Source of the DNA: Polyangiaceae bacterium
Lineage (GTDB): Bacteria > Myxococcota > Polyangia > Polyangiales > Polyangiaceae
Direction: 5' to 3'
DNA length: 11,693 bases
Assembly: GCA_025936205.1 (NCBI GenBank)
Contig: JAICTU010000288.1
Span: 1 to 11,693 of the forward strand
The notes below the pieces were generated by a model. It made no database searches and was not told the DNA's origin. It saw only the letters and a program-made list of their open reading frames with translations. Below are positions 1-6,733 of this stretch, in pieces; positions within the stretch are counted from its first letter, which is position 1; each line of letters begins with the position of its first letter. The position numbers were made by a program, and so were the translations under genes.

Positions 1-2
1 CA

Positions 3-29
3 GTATCCGCTTCACGGAGCCGTGTAGCG
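3..29. repeat. IS66 left terminal inverted repeat
   Basis: Read inward it begins GTATCCGCTTCACGGAGCCG. It matches the right end at 25 of 27 positions, with mismatches at the 5th and 11th bases. IS66 ends commonly begin with GTA, as here. Confidence 0.93.
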
Positions 30-75
30 TCGGAGCGGGCTTCGCCTCACTCTACCGTGGGTGACGCGAAGGCAA

Positions 76-1887
76 TCAGTCGGGTGGAGCTTGCTGCTGG
101 GGCGGGCGGCGGCTCGTGTCCAAGAGTTCGGACGGGATCGAAAGGTGACCGAACTCGGCCGCGAGGGCCTTGGGGTCGAGTCGCTCGCGCGTCTTGCTCC
201 AGAACAACGGGCTGAGCTCGAGCATGCGATCGGCGGGCCACAGGGGCACGAGCCGGATGAGGCAGCGCAGGTACTCCTCGGGGTCGAGACCGTGGAGGCG
301 CGCAGAGCAGACGAGGGAGAACAGGGCCGCGGTGCTCTTGGCATGATCGTCGCTGCCGCAGAAGAGCCAAGCTCTTCGCCCGAGAGCGACCGACTTGTTG
401 GCGCGTTCGGCCCAGTTGTTGGTCAGGACCAAGCGGCCGTCCTCGAAGAAGCGCTGCAACGCGACCTCGTGGTTGTGGGCGTACTCGAGGGCGGTCCGCA
501 CGAGGCCGCGCTGGTGTTGAAACTCGGGTCTGGTTTGCTCGACCCAGCCGAAGAAGGCGCGGACATGCGGGCGGAGGTGAGCCTCTCGCAGCGCTTTGAT
601 TTCGGCGGGCGGCTTCTTCTTCCAGGAGTCATCGAGCTCGAAGATGCGCCCGATGCGCATCAAGCCCTCACGCCCTACGGTCTGCTTGGCGACGGCAGCT
701 TCCCAGAAACGCCTGCGCGCATGAAACCAGCAAGCGACCTCGTGCCGCTCTGCGCCGTCGTGCTGCACGTCGTGGCCGGAGGCCTTCAGCGCGGCCTCGT
801 CGGCAAACAGCAGATTGAAGACGCTTTTGGCATCTGCCTGGACGTATCCGCTGAAGCCTCGGAAGCGAGCGTAGATCGCGGCGCTGGTTTCCCGCTCGAG
901 GTACTCGAACAGGATGTGGTCACGGTCGGCGATCTGGACGAGGAAGTGGGCCTTCTTGCAGGGCTGCCGGACCCGGTCGTTGGGGATGGGTTGAATGCAG
1001 ATGCCGGTGGCATCGGTGGAGATGCAGAACGCAGTGGCCAGCGCGTGCTTCCACATGGCCTCCACGACGGTGCTGGCCAGTCGCTCGCCGACGGCCCTCT
1101 TCCACCGCGACAGGCTACCCCGGTCGAGCGGGATGCCGTCGCGCGCCGCACCGTCCTCGATGCGGAACAGCGGCATGCCCTTGCCGACGTTTTCCATGAT
1201 GACGTGGGCGACGAGCGAAGGAGCGGCAAGCGCGCTGGGCAGCATTTGCTCGGGCATGGCGGTAGTGATCACGTCGGTATCGCCGTTGGCATCGACGGTC
1301 TTGTAGCGGACGCGAGCGATCACAATGCGGCGGCGTCCACCGCGTTTGTGGCCGAGCTTGTAAGTTTCCTCGAAGCCGTGGCGAACGACCTTCCCCTCGG
1401 CAACGAGGGCTTCCAGATGGGGGTCGGTGATCTCGATGCGCTCTTCCTTGAGCCACAGCAAGCGCAGATCTCGTCGCCCCGTGCCGCGATTGCCCTTCCG
1501 CTTGCCGCGGCGTTTGCCATCGCTGGCGGGCGTAGGGTCCTCGGCCTTGGCGGGCTCTTTGGCGAGACCGAGCGTGCCCGCGAGGGTGTCGAGCTCGCGG
1601 AGCTTCTGAGCGTACTCGAGCTCCAGTTGCCGAGTGTCGATGCGCTCCGCTTTGGCGATGAACAGCCGGCGCTTGAAGAGCTCCAGCTCCTGGCTTAGCC
1701 GCTCGTGGGACGCGCGCAGGCGATCCCGCTCCTGCTCGAGCAGCGTGATGTGCTCCGCCAGTGACGCGCGCTCTCGCGCCCACTGAGTCCGCTCGCGTTC
1801 CAGCAGCGCGTAGAGCTCTGGATGCGCTGCGAAGCGTGGGTCCAGAACATCTACATCGCTGCCGCGCACGAGAAGATTCGTGCTCAT
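76..1887 (-). CDS. tnpC: IS66-family transposase TnpC (603 aa)
   Basis: This is the DDE transposase that cuts and joins the IS ends. The N-terminus (about residues 25-105) is a charged coiled-coil region with many Glu, Arg and Leu, as in other IS66 transposases. The catalytic core shows D292 in ISTDATGI, D352 in GYVQADAKSVFN and E494 in LTNNWAERANKSVALGRR. The CWFHARRRF segment (386-394) is a typical IS66 landmark, and the C-terminus carries LFSLVCSARLHGLDPEEYL, matching the IS66 C-terminal domain. The CxxC zinc-finger motif that many IS66 transposases have before the core is absent; the equivalent stretch (about 140-200) has no cysteine. The ATG at 1887 is 46 bp downstream of tnpB. A long open frame on the opposite strand is a codon-bias shadow of this gene. 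Confidence 0.96.
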   Translation of the reverse strand: MSTNLLVRGSDVDVLDPRFAAHPELYALLERERTQWARERASLAEHITLLEQERDRLRASHERLSQELELFKRRLFIAKAERIDTRQLELEYAQKLRELDTLAGTLGLAKEPAKAEDPTPASDGKRRGKRKGNRGTGRRDLRLLWLKEERIEITDPHLEALVAEGKVVRHGFEETYKLGHKRGGRRRIVIARVRYKTVDANGDTDVITTAMPEQMLPSALAAPSLVAHVIMENVGKGMPLFRIEDGAARDGIPLDRGSLSRWKRAVGERLASTVVEAMWKHALATAFCISTDATGICIQPIPNDRVRQPCKKAHFLVQIADRDHILFEYLERETSAAIYARFRGFSGYVQADAKSVFNLLFADEAALKASGHDVQHDGAERHEVACWFHARRRFWEAAVAKQTVGREGLMRIGRIFELDDSWKKKPPAEIKALREAHLRPHVRAFFGWVEQTRPEFQHQRGLVRTALEYAHNHEVALQRFFEDGRLVLTNNWAERANKSVALGRRAWLFCGSDDHAKSTAALFSLVCSARLHGLDPEEYLRCLIRLVPLWPADRMLELSPLFWSKTRERLDPKALAAEFGHLSIPSELLDTSRRPPQQQAPPD

Positions 1888-1933
1888 TCGAAAGCGCCTT
1901 GTCTAGCCCCTTTCGCGACGGCGCCGTACTTTC

Positions 1934-2287
1934 TCAGTGTAAGCGCTTGCGAGCGCGCGGCGGTGTGGACTCTGGCTCCACGTCGATGCCATCGAGCAAG
2001 TCATCGAGCTCACGCTCGCTCATCTCGATGCTCAGGACACCGGGACTCGGCACTTCGGGAACACGAAATGTGCGGCGGTCGAGCCGCTTGTAGAACAGGC
2101 ACATTCCGGAACCGTCGAAGAACAAAATCTTCAGAGCCGCCTTTCGCTTGCCTACGAAAACGAAGAGCGCTCCGCTGCGCGCGGAGCGGCCGATGTGCTC
2201 CTGAGCAAGACCTGCGAGTCGCTCGAAACCCCACCGGAGATCGATCGGGACGAGCCCGATGAACACCTCGACGCCGCTGGGGATCAT
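1934..2287 (-). CDS. tnpB: IS66 accessory protein TnpB (117 aa)
   Basis: TnpB (IS66 Orf2) is a small protein needed together with TnpA and TnpC for efficient IS66 transposition; its biochemical role is unclear. The family signature is plain: VFIGLVPIDLRWGFERLAGL (residues 8-27), then ALFVFVGKRKAALKILFFDG and the CLFYKRLDRRTFRVP block (63-77). The length is normal for the family. I chose the ATG at 2287 because it overlaps the tnpA stop as ATGA (2284-2287), which gives translational coupling, and because the family N-terminus begins there. The frame stays open upstream inside tnpA, but that part is a shadow. Confidence 0.95.
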   Translation of the reverse strand: MIPSGVEVFIGLVPIDLRWGFERLAGLAQEHIGRSARSGALFVFVGKRKAALKILFFDGSGMCLFYKRLDRRTFRVPEVPSPGVLSIEMSERELDDLLDGIDVEPESTPPRARKRLH

Positions 2288-2622
2288 CGCTGTCCTCCCG
2301 TGCCGGCCCGCGTCCTCACGACTTCGACGACCAGCGTGAGCAGGGCTGCATCCGCCCCCGTAGGGAGCTCGACGCGCACGCCGTCTCCGTGCACGATCAA
2401 CGGTGCGGCAGACCTCGCCACTGCCGGCTCGCGTTTGCGCACGACACGCATCAACGCCAGAGGGTTGGCGCGCGACGACTCTGTACGTCGACGGTTGAGC
2501 TCGCTCGACCACCAGAGCAGGCTACTGGCCGAGTAGCCTCGCTCCTTGCAGAACTGTTTGGACGTTTTGCCGCTCGCTCGCCAGGCAGCGACCCGTGCGG
2601 CCCATTCAGGTGCCTTTGTCAC
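2284..2622 (-). CDS. tnpA: IS66 accessory protein TnpA (112 aa, GTG start)
   Basis: TnpA (IS66 Orf1) is the small protein encoded first in IS66 elements and resembles a helix-turn-helix DNA-binding protein. The N-terminal half fits: EWAARVAAWRASGKTSKQFC (6-25) followed by GYSASSLLWWSSEL (29-42) is the usual pattern of a W-containing helix, an S-G turn, and a second helix ending in L-x-W-W. The second half holds a short hydrophobic segment typical of Orf1 C-termini (LLTLVVEVV). The start is GTG at 2620-2622, since no ATG lies at the right place. The stop overlaps the tnpB start by 4 bp. Only a weak purine-rich stretch (GGAAG on the minus strand) lies upstream. Confidence 0.92.
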   Translation of the reverse strand: MTKAPEWAARVAAWRASGKTSKQFCKERGYSASSLLWWSSELNRRRTESSRANPLALMRVVRKREPAVARSAAPLIVHGDGVRVELPTGADAALLTLVVEVVRTRAGTGGQR

Positions 2623-2653
2623 GCACGCAAACGTGAGGCTCTTCCGGCGCTCC

Positions 2654-2680
2654 CGCTACACGGCTCCGTAAAGCGCATAC
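2654..2680. repeat. IS66 right terminal inverted repeat
   Basis: Read inward on the minus strand it begins GTATGCGCTTTACGGAGCCG. It lies 31 bp upstream of the tnpA start, so any tnpA promoter is inside or beside this repeat. Confidence 0.93.
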
Positions 2681-2688
2681 AGAGGCCA
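2681..2688. repeat. Probable IS66 8-bp target-site duplication (right copy)
   Basis: These eight bases, AGAGGCCA, directly follow the right inverted repeat. IS66 transposases usually duplicate 8 bp. The last two bases, CA, equal bases 1-2 of the window directly left of the element. The other six bases of the left copy are outside the window, so the duplication is inferred. Confidence 0.5.
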
Positions 2689-3282
2689 TTGCGAGCGCAT
2701 CCGCTCGATGCTCGTTCGGCAGTGCGCTTAGTCTGAGGCCTGGAGGCTAGCCTAGGGCCGGGTAGTGATGAAGAGACGTGAAGGGCGGATGGGACGATGC
2801 CCAAGACCCGAGGCGAACCGCTGTGCAGCCGCGGATGTCTCAGATACGAAAGCGAGCTCGACGCAAGCCCCGACGCCTGGCATCCGATCGTCGAAGCCTC
2901 GAGAAAGTGTCGCGTGGCTTCGACTTGGCCACGACGACGAGCAGCCGAAATCGGCATCGGCACGCGTGCCGCAAGATTGCCGAATCGCGGAGGAGCCCCC
3001 CGTCTCGTCGAGCGCGGCGTGCGACCACGACCACGACCTGTTTGGGGCTCACGTCACTCGCTACTTCCCAGAAGGCCTCGAGCTTGCAGCGGCTGCGCAG
3101 GTGAACGATGTCGTCGTACGCATGGTGCTTGTCGCGCACCTCTGGCCAGGACACCACGCACGTTACGCCTTCGGCGCCTCCAGCAGGCGTGGGGGAACGG
3201 CCGGCAAGCGCTCCTGACGAGCGCGAGCGCGACGAGGATCGCCAACGACTGGGCTCTCGAGCCCGCCCGGCTGATCGCGCAT
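2689..3282. other. Degenerate region, no intact gene
   Basis: About 600 bp between the IS66 element and the fossil tnpB. Many overlapping open frames exist on both strands, but they are arginine/serine-rich and lack family motifs or ribosome-binding sites. Only a minus-strand stretch near 2996-3214 has clear coding-like third-position GC, and it is listed separately. From about 2700 to 2980 I see nothing I can name. Confidence 0.6.
2996..3214 (-). pseudogene. Unidentified coding remnant (minus strand)
   Basis: One minus-strand frame here has high third-position GC and a natural-looking composition, including SWPEVRDKHHAYDDIVHLRS and CKLEAFWEVASDVSPKQVVV. It has no start codon with a ribosome-binding site and continues leftward into arginine-rich noise. 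I do not recognise the family. It may be the 3' part of the broken lipoprotein gene whose signal peptide lies at 3345-3444, separated from it by the fossil tnpB piece and in a different frame. The plus strand is also open here, so the strand call is not certain. Confidence 0.3.
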
Positions 3283-3465
3283 GGTCTGCCCATTTACGTC
3301 GCCCTCGAGCCCGTCGACATGCGTCTCGGCTACGAGCGACTGGGTGCCCGGTGGCGGAGGGCACTTTCCGCCGTCCCAGAGCACGGTGGCGCATGCCGAA
3401 AGCAGCGGGATAGCGACCAGGAGGAGTGCGTCAGGGTGTTTCACGGAGGCAGCTCGGGTTGGTGG
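3283..3465 (+). pseudogene. Fossil IS66 tnpB fragment
   Basis: The plus-strand frame reads GLPIYVALEPVDMRLGYERL, a clear match to the IS66 TnpB N-terminal signature; the intact TnpB in this window has FIGLVPIDLRWGFERL at the same place. Downstream the likeness fades. The segment KQRDSDQEECVRVFHGGSSGWW can be lined up with the TnpB block 'GKR..xVK[VI]LF.DG[ST]G' only with extra residues, and the YKRLDRG part is missing. There is no start codon, and no tnpA or tnpC remnant that I can place. The sequence differs clearly from the complete element, so this is an older, separate insertion in opposite orientation. Confidence 0.65.
3345..3444 (-). pseudogene. Possible truncated lipoprotein signal peptide
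   Basis: From a GTG at 3442-3444 the minus strand reads VKHPDALLLVAIPLLSACAT, a textbook lipoprotein signal with lipobox LSAC. It is followed by VLWDGGKCPPPPGTQ, the Pro/Cys-rich start common in myxobacterial lipoproteins. The frame continues into DNA that is antisense to the fossil tnpB, so the natural gene probably ends near 3345. No good ribosome-binding site precedes the GTG. It overlaps the weakly matching 3' part of the fossil tnpB, so one of the two readings may be chance. Confidence 0.33.
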
Positions 3466-3763
3466 GAGTCCTCGCCCCCGCCTGGGATGCAAGAGTGCAC
3501 CGGATGACCAGCGGCGCAATCACGAAGTGGCTCACGCGCTCGAGCGCTGGCTGCAGAGGCCGGCGCTCCAGAGTCACAAGCTCGCGGAATTGGTAGCTGC
3601 AGCAATCACTTTGGGCAGCGCAACGAAGGCAACGAGTGTAATTGCGTCCTGTTCACGCGTCATGCGTGCAGTATCGAGGGGGTGAACGGCTCAAACGCGA
3701 CTTTGTCGAGCCGGCCTCGTCGGCGTTGCGCTGGTGCTTTTTCGTGACATTCAAGGCCCGCGA

Positions 3764-3799
3764 TTGAGGCGGGCTCGCGACCGTGGCAGGCTCGAGCGC
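3764..3799 (+). promoter_or_regulatory. Candidate promoter giving a leaderless transcript
   Basis: TTGAGG at 3764-3769 and CAGGCT at 3787-3792 are separated by 17 bp. This is ideal sigma-70 spacing, though both hexamers deviate from consensus. A start about 7-8 bases after the -10 box falls at or next to the A of the ATG at 3800. No Shine-Dalgarno sequence is present, which fits a leaderless mRNA. Inferred from sequence only. Confidence 0.4.
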
Positions 3800-4510
3800 A
3801 TGGCCGAGCGGAAGCGTACGCTGCAGATCGTCAATCCATGTCCGGCTTCGTGGGAGGCGATGCGCGGGACGGCTGAGCGCCGCCACTGCGACCACTGCGA
3901 TAAGCCGGTGCACAACCTCTCGGAGATGACGCCCGAGGCGGCTGCCAAGGTCCTGGACCGTCCCGAGCCGGTCTGCGCGCGCGTTCGGTGCTCCGCCGAT
4001 GGTACCGTGCTCCACAGCTTGCCGCCTCAGAAAGGCGAGGCGCGTTCGCGGCTGCAGCTGATCGTGACACCAGCGCTGCTGGCGGCCATGGCGGCGTGCC
4101 GGACGGCCGCTGACACTGAGCTCCCGCTGGTCGTGGAGGGGCCGCCTGCGAGCGGGTCGCCCGGTTCCGTCGTTGCACCGGTGAGGCCAGTTCAGGCACT
4201 GGAGCAGCGGGAGACCATCGCGCCGGACAAAACGCCGCCGAGCTTCGAGCTTCAGCCGCCGATGCCGGGCCACTACCTTACGGGCGTCACCGCCGTTCTC
4301 GACGACCAGCCTGGGCCAATCGCTCCGACGCATACGAAGCCGAGGAATGCCAATGCAGCGCCTTCCAGAGGGGCGAAGCCAGAGCCGGGCCCGCACGGCG
4401 ACAAGCGGCATCACGAGCACCAGAAGCCTGACTGGCTCATGGGTGGCGACCGCCAGCCGCGTCAAGACCACCCCTCCTGGGGCGAGTGCATGGGGGCCTG
4501 CATTCTATGA
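3800..4510 (+). CDS. Membrane-anchored protein with N-terminal Cys/Trp motif domain (236 aa)
   Basis: The function is unknown. The N-terminus (residues 1-75) has the spacing I know from a widespread but uncharacterised domain of myxobacteria and Bacteroidetes: VNPCPASWEAM (C14, W18), then RHCDHCDKPVHNLSEMTPEEA-like text (C30, C33, with NLSEMT at 39-44), and a closing PVCARVR (C59). The four cysteines could bind a metal ion. A hydrophobic stretch near 86-99 (LIVTPALLAAMAAC) could be a membrane anchor. The rest (100-236) is a low-complexity, Pro-rich tail with a His/Lys patch (HGDKRHHEHQK). I chose ATG 3800 over an upstream in-frame ATG at 3734 because the conserved domain begins just after it and a promoter-like pair points at it. 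Its stop overlaps the next gene as ATGA. Confidence 0.7.
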   Translation: MAERKRTLQIVNPCPASWEAMRGTAERRHCDHCDKPVHNLSEMTPEAAAKVLDRPEPVCARVRCSADGTVLHSLPPQKGEARSRLQLIVTPALLAAMAACRTAADTELPLVVEGPPASGSPGSVVAPVRPVQALEQRETIAPDKTPPSFELQPPMPGHYLTGVTAVLDDQPGPIAPTHTKPRNANAAPSRGAKPEPGPHGDKRHHEHQKPDWLMGGDRQPRQDHPSWGECMGACIL

Positions 4511-5697
4511 GCGCCAGCTGCAGCGGCCTCGCAAAGCATAGCCCGTCGATCCATCCGAAGGTGACGGTGCACCGGGCATTCGCTGCCCTGCTGCTCGCGA
4601 TTGGTTGCCAGAACGGAGGGGCCGTCACCATGGCGCCAGAGAGCGCGCCGCCGCCGAGTGCCGAAGCTCCCGTTCCTGCGCGCGAAGCGGCTGCTGACCC
4701 TGCGTCGTTGCGACCCGCGAGTTCTCGAGCGGAGCCGGTAAGCCCAGCAATTCCCGAGCTGGACGACGTTCCCACGGGACCCGTGAAGGACGACGGTCTG
4801 GCAGGCTCTGGAGTTCCGGGATACAAGCGGCCCGGCTGCTCGCCGCTCGGTCCGTACGAAGACGAGTACCTCAACGCGCCTGGATATGACCCGACTGCGT
4901 GCAACGGCTCTCAGCGCATGGCGAACGTTGCCGCAAATCCGAGCAGCGTCCGGTGTTGGCCGCTTTCGGAGCGAGAGAAGGCGCGCAGCGCCGCGTACAG
5001 CAGCGCGTTTGCTGAGCTGAGGGCGTGCCCCAAGCAGCGCGGCGGGCACGGTGTGGAGCTCCCGAAGGAAGCTCCGCTGTCCGCGGGGACCTGCGCGGAT
5101 GGCATGCGGTTTCTGCGCGCGGGCTACCCGACGAAGTACATGACGCGCTTCTACGATGGCGAGAGGCTGGTCGGGATTCGCCTGTTTCGGGGCGTCGGCA
5201 AAGGCGGAGACTGCCGCGGCGAGGTCAACTGCGAGGTCGCTCAGGAGGAGGGCCTATGCGGCACGACTCTGGACCGACCCCAGAACTATGCGCCGCACCA
5301 TCTGAACCGCGCGGACCAGCCGGCGGCGATAAACGAGGGAGGGGTGGGCGCTGCATCGGGCCGCTCAGCACCAGCATGCCCCGGACCGATCCACCTCCGC
5401 GTACGCAATGCCTCAGAGCTGGACTTCGACACCGCCGAGGTCAACGGGATCGCCTTTGGCGCAGTGCGACGAGGCGGTGTAAGCAAGTATCAGCTCGCGC
5501 GCGGATGCGTCTACAGCTACGGGGCGATGAGCGTCACGAGCGGCAAGCAGCGGTTCGCTACCTGGCCCATCGACTTTGTCGGCGAGCGACCGCTGCAGGC
5601 CGGATACTACACGCATGCTCTGACGGTTGAGCCGGCGCGTGATCCGGGCAACGCGGGCGGAATCAGCAGCAAGCTCTCGAAGGACACGCAGCCATAG
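4507..5697 (+). CDS. Secreted lipoprotein with C-terminal myxobacterial-type domain (up to 396 aa)
   Basis: Probably an envelope lipoprotein of unknown function. The segment VHRAFAALLLAIGC (21-34) looks like a signal peptide with a slightly irregular lipobox (A-I-G-C, lipid on C34), followed by a long Pro/Ala/Glu-rich linker. Two cysteine-containing middle regions follow (C111, C132, C150, C174, C196 and C236, C242, C251). The last ~90 residues, from IHLRVRNASELDFDTAEVNG to WPIDFVGERPLQAGYYTHAL, match a domain I recognise from Bacteroidetes and myxobacterial lipoproteins, where it ends in P-I-D-[FY]-V-G-E-x-P-L-x-x-G-x-Y-T. The ATG at 4507 overlaps the upstream stop (ATGA). A shorter start at GTG 4561 or 4567, preceded by GAAGG, would give a more normal signal peptide. 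Confidence 0.75.
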   Translation: MSASCSGLAKHSPSIHPKVTVHRAFAALLLAIGCQNGGAVTMAPESAPPPSAEAPVPAREAAADPASLRPASSRAEPVSPAIPELDDVPTGPVKDDGLAGSGVPGYKRPGCSPLGPYEDEYLNAPGYDPTACNGSQRMANVAANPSSVRCWPLSEREKARSAAYSSAFAELRACPKQRGGHGVELPKEAPLSAGTCADGMRFLRAGYPTKYMTRFYDGERLVGIRLFRGVGKGGDCRGEVNCEVAQEEGLCGTTLDRPQNYAPHHLNRADQPAAINEGGVGAASGRSAPACPGPIHLRVRNASELDFDTAEVNGIAFGAVRRGGVSKYQLARGCVYSYGAMSVTSGKQRFATWPIDFVGERPLQAGYYTHALTVEPARDPGNAGGISSKLSKDTQP

Positions 5698-5708
5698 CGC
5701 GTTCGTGT

Positions 5709-6125
5709 TCAGGCGGCGCGGGCTTGCATGCCTTGCCCTGCGTCGGTCTGCTCCTGCACAGCGCGACGGAATTGCAGCGGCAATAGCACGTGCGCAAACA
5801 CCTCTCGTGTGCCACCCGTGCCCACAACGGTGATCGTGCCGTAGTCCAGCATTCGACCCAGAACCCCCTGATCGACGGCCACGTTTTCGACTTTGGACAG
5901 GTTCAGTTCCACGGTTCTCCGCGAGATCAGGCCGGTCTTGATGATGACGCGCTTGTTCGTAACCGCCATCTCGGTCGTTCGCTGGCGAATGTACGCTGCC
6001 AGCAGCATTGGCAACCCGACGAGGACCAACGACAGAATCGCACCCGCGATGTAGATGGCCCAATGCAGTTGCGCCCGGTGAACCACCTGCTCACCCTTCA
6101 TCAGATTGGTGTCGACGTAGCTCAT
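5709..6125 (-). CDS. Two-TM bacterial PH-domain membrane protein (138 aa)
   Basis: Residues 22-46 (WAIYIAGAILSLVLVGLPML and beyond) form a hydrophobic hairpin, followed by a bacterial PH (DUF304/bPH2) domain. Its hallmark is MAVTNKRVIIKTGLISRRTV (53-72), then ELNLSKVENVAVDQGVLGRM and the GTITVVGTGG strand (96-105). Members of this family are small inner-membrane proteins of mostly unknown role; the PH fold may bind lipid or proteins at the membrane face. I chose the ATG at 6125 because GGAGGGGAG lies just upstream, although the frame is open further. The gene converges with the upstream lipoprotein gene with only 11 bp between the stops. It is probably last in a minus-strand set of three small envelope genes, but 133 bp separate it from the next one. 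Confidence 0.88.
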   Translation of the reverse strand: MSYVDTNLMKGEQVVHRAQLHWAIYIAGAILSLVLVGLPMLLAAYIRQRTTEMAVTNKRVIIKTGLISRRTVELNLSKVENVAVDQGVLGRMLDYGTITVVGTGGTREVFAHVLLPLQFRRAVQEQTDAGQGMQARAA

Positions 6126-6258
6126 GATCTTCACTCCCCTCCGTTTCCGGGACGGTGGCTCGCTCGGGAACTTGAGCGGTGACTTAAGCTCGTCGCTGGT
6201 CGCAACCATCGAGCCCGCGAGGCGAAACCGTCGATTCGGCTGCCGCCGCTGCCCTCGG

Positions 6259-6438
6259 CTAACACGTGCAGGTGGGGCTGAGGCTCCCGTCGCAGCACTT
6301 ATCGCGACCGCCGACGCAGCCACATTCGCCGCCGTGATGGGAGCAGCACCCACGCCCGGCCTGGCACTCTTCCGGCTCAACCCAGGTCAGCCCCGTGAGA
6401 ACGAACGCGGCGCCGAGGACAACCAGTAGCTTCTTCAT
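6259..6438 (-). CDS. Secreted Cys-rich peptide with CSHHGG motif (59 aa)
   Basis: MKKLLVVLGAAFVLTGLTWV is a clear Sec signal peptide, with a likely cut near A27 (ECQA|GRG). The mature peptide is about 32 residues with eight cysteines (31, 32, 39, 41, 48, 49, 57, 59): GCCSHHGGECGCVGGRDKCC and then DGSLSPTCTC. The CSHHGG...DG[ST]xSPxCxC pattern occurs in small exported proteins of many bacteria and phages; it resembles the CSHHGGV core of DUF3761. Its function is unknown. Even cysteine number suggests four disulfides or metal binding. The start is supported by AGGGAGG placed 6 bases before the ATG. That ribosome-binding site lies in one arm of a 16-bp palindrome (6447-6462), which could control translation. 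Confidence 0.82.
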   Translation of the reverse strand: MKKLLVVLGAAFVLTGLTWVEPEECQAGRGCCSHHGGECGCVGGRDKCCDGSLSPTCTC

Positions 6439-6446
6439 GCTGCACC

Positions 6447-6462
6447 TCCCTGAGCTCAGGGA
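6447..6462. promoter_or_regulatory. 16-bp perfect palindrome over the ribosome-binding site
   Basis: TCCCTGAGCTCAGGGA is perfectly self-complementary. On the minus-strand mRNA its second arm supplies the AGGGA of the Shine-Dalgarno sequence of the Cys-rich peptide gene. It can act either as an RNA hairpin hiding that site or as a DNA site for a dimeric regulator. Confidence 0.5.
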
Positions 6463-6535
6463 CGGCAGGAGCGGCACGCTATGAAGCCAAGACGCACGAA
6501 ATGATCGGCGCGAAGACAGCACGCCAGATTCTGCG

Positions 6536-6733
6536 TCACTCAGACGGCTTGAGTCCCTTGCTGAGCATGCAGTCGTTCCAGGCCTCGTCGAAAGTGCGCC
6601 CCCAGGTGTCGCGGGTCACGTCGCGAGCCACGTTGCGGCACGCCGCCGCGTCCGCTGGTGTGGCGGCTGGAAACTCCTTCCGGAAACTGCAGGCGCAAAG
6701 CGCGAGCGCAATGAACCAGGCGGTGGCTCTCAT
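6536..6733 (-). CDS. Small lipoprotein with paired cysteines (65 aa)
   Basis: MRATAWFIALALCAC is a lipoprotein signal with lipobox L-C-A-C, lipid on C15. The mature part (about 50 residues) has two cysteines, C32 in DAAACRNVARDV and C55 in EAWNDCMLSKG, each in a predicted helix. This suggests a disulfide-linked helical hairpin at the membrane. The family is not known to me. I chose the ATG at 6733 because it gives a compact signal peptide; an in-frame GTG at 6751 would add six residues. There is no strong ribosome-binding site. It is first of the three minus-strand envelope genes, 97 bp before the Cys-rich peptide gene. Confidence 0.68.
   Translation of the reverse strand: MRATAWFIALALCACSFRKEFPAATPADAAACRNVARDVTRDTWGRTFDEAWNDCMLSKGLKPSE

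Larger units (their letters stand above)
3..2680 (-). mobile_element. Complete IS66-family insertion sequence
   Basis: The element carries the three standard IS66 genes in the usual order tnpA, tnpB, tnpC, all on the minus strand. It is bounded by 27-bp inverted repeats that match at 25 of 27 positions. Its length (2678 bp) is normal for IS66. All three reading frames are intact, so it may still be able to move. IS66 elements usually make an 8-bp target duplication. The eight bases after the right end are AGAGGCCA, and the two visible bases before the left end are CA, which fits but is weak evidence because six bases lie outside the window. It sits next to older IS66 debris (near 3283-3465), so this spot seems to have been hit more than once. 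Confidence 0.93.

Noticed and set aside
61..1698. 545-codon plus-strand open frame opposite the transposase
   Set aside because: It mirrors the codon bias of tnpC. The minus-strand reading has the DDE residues and IS66 landmarks; the plus-strand reading has no recognisable domain.
2765..3217. 150-codon plus-strand open frame
   Set aside because: No ribosome-binding site or family motif. Its most natural part lies opposite the minus-strand remnant, which has better third-position GC.
3505..3685. Plus-strand stretch reading HEVAHALERWLQRPALQSHK
   Set aside because: It looks somewhat protein-like, but it is the end of a frame without a suitable start, and I recognise no family.
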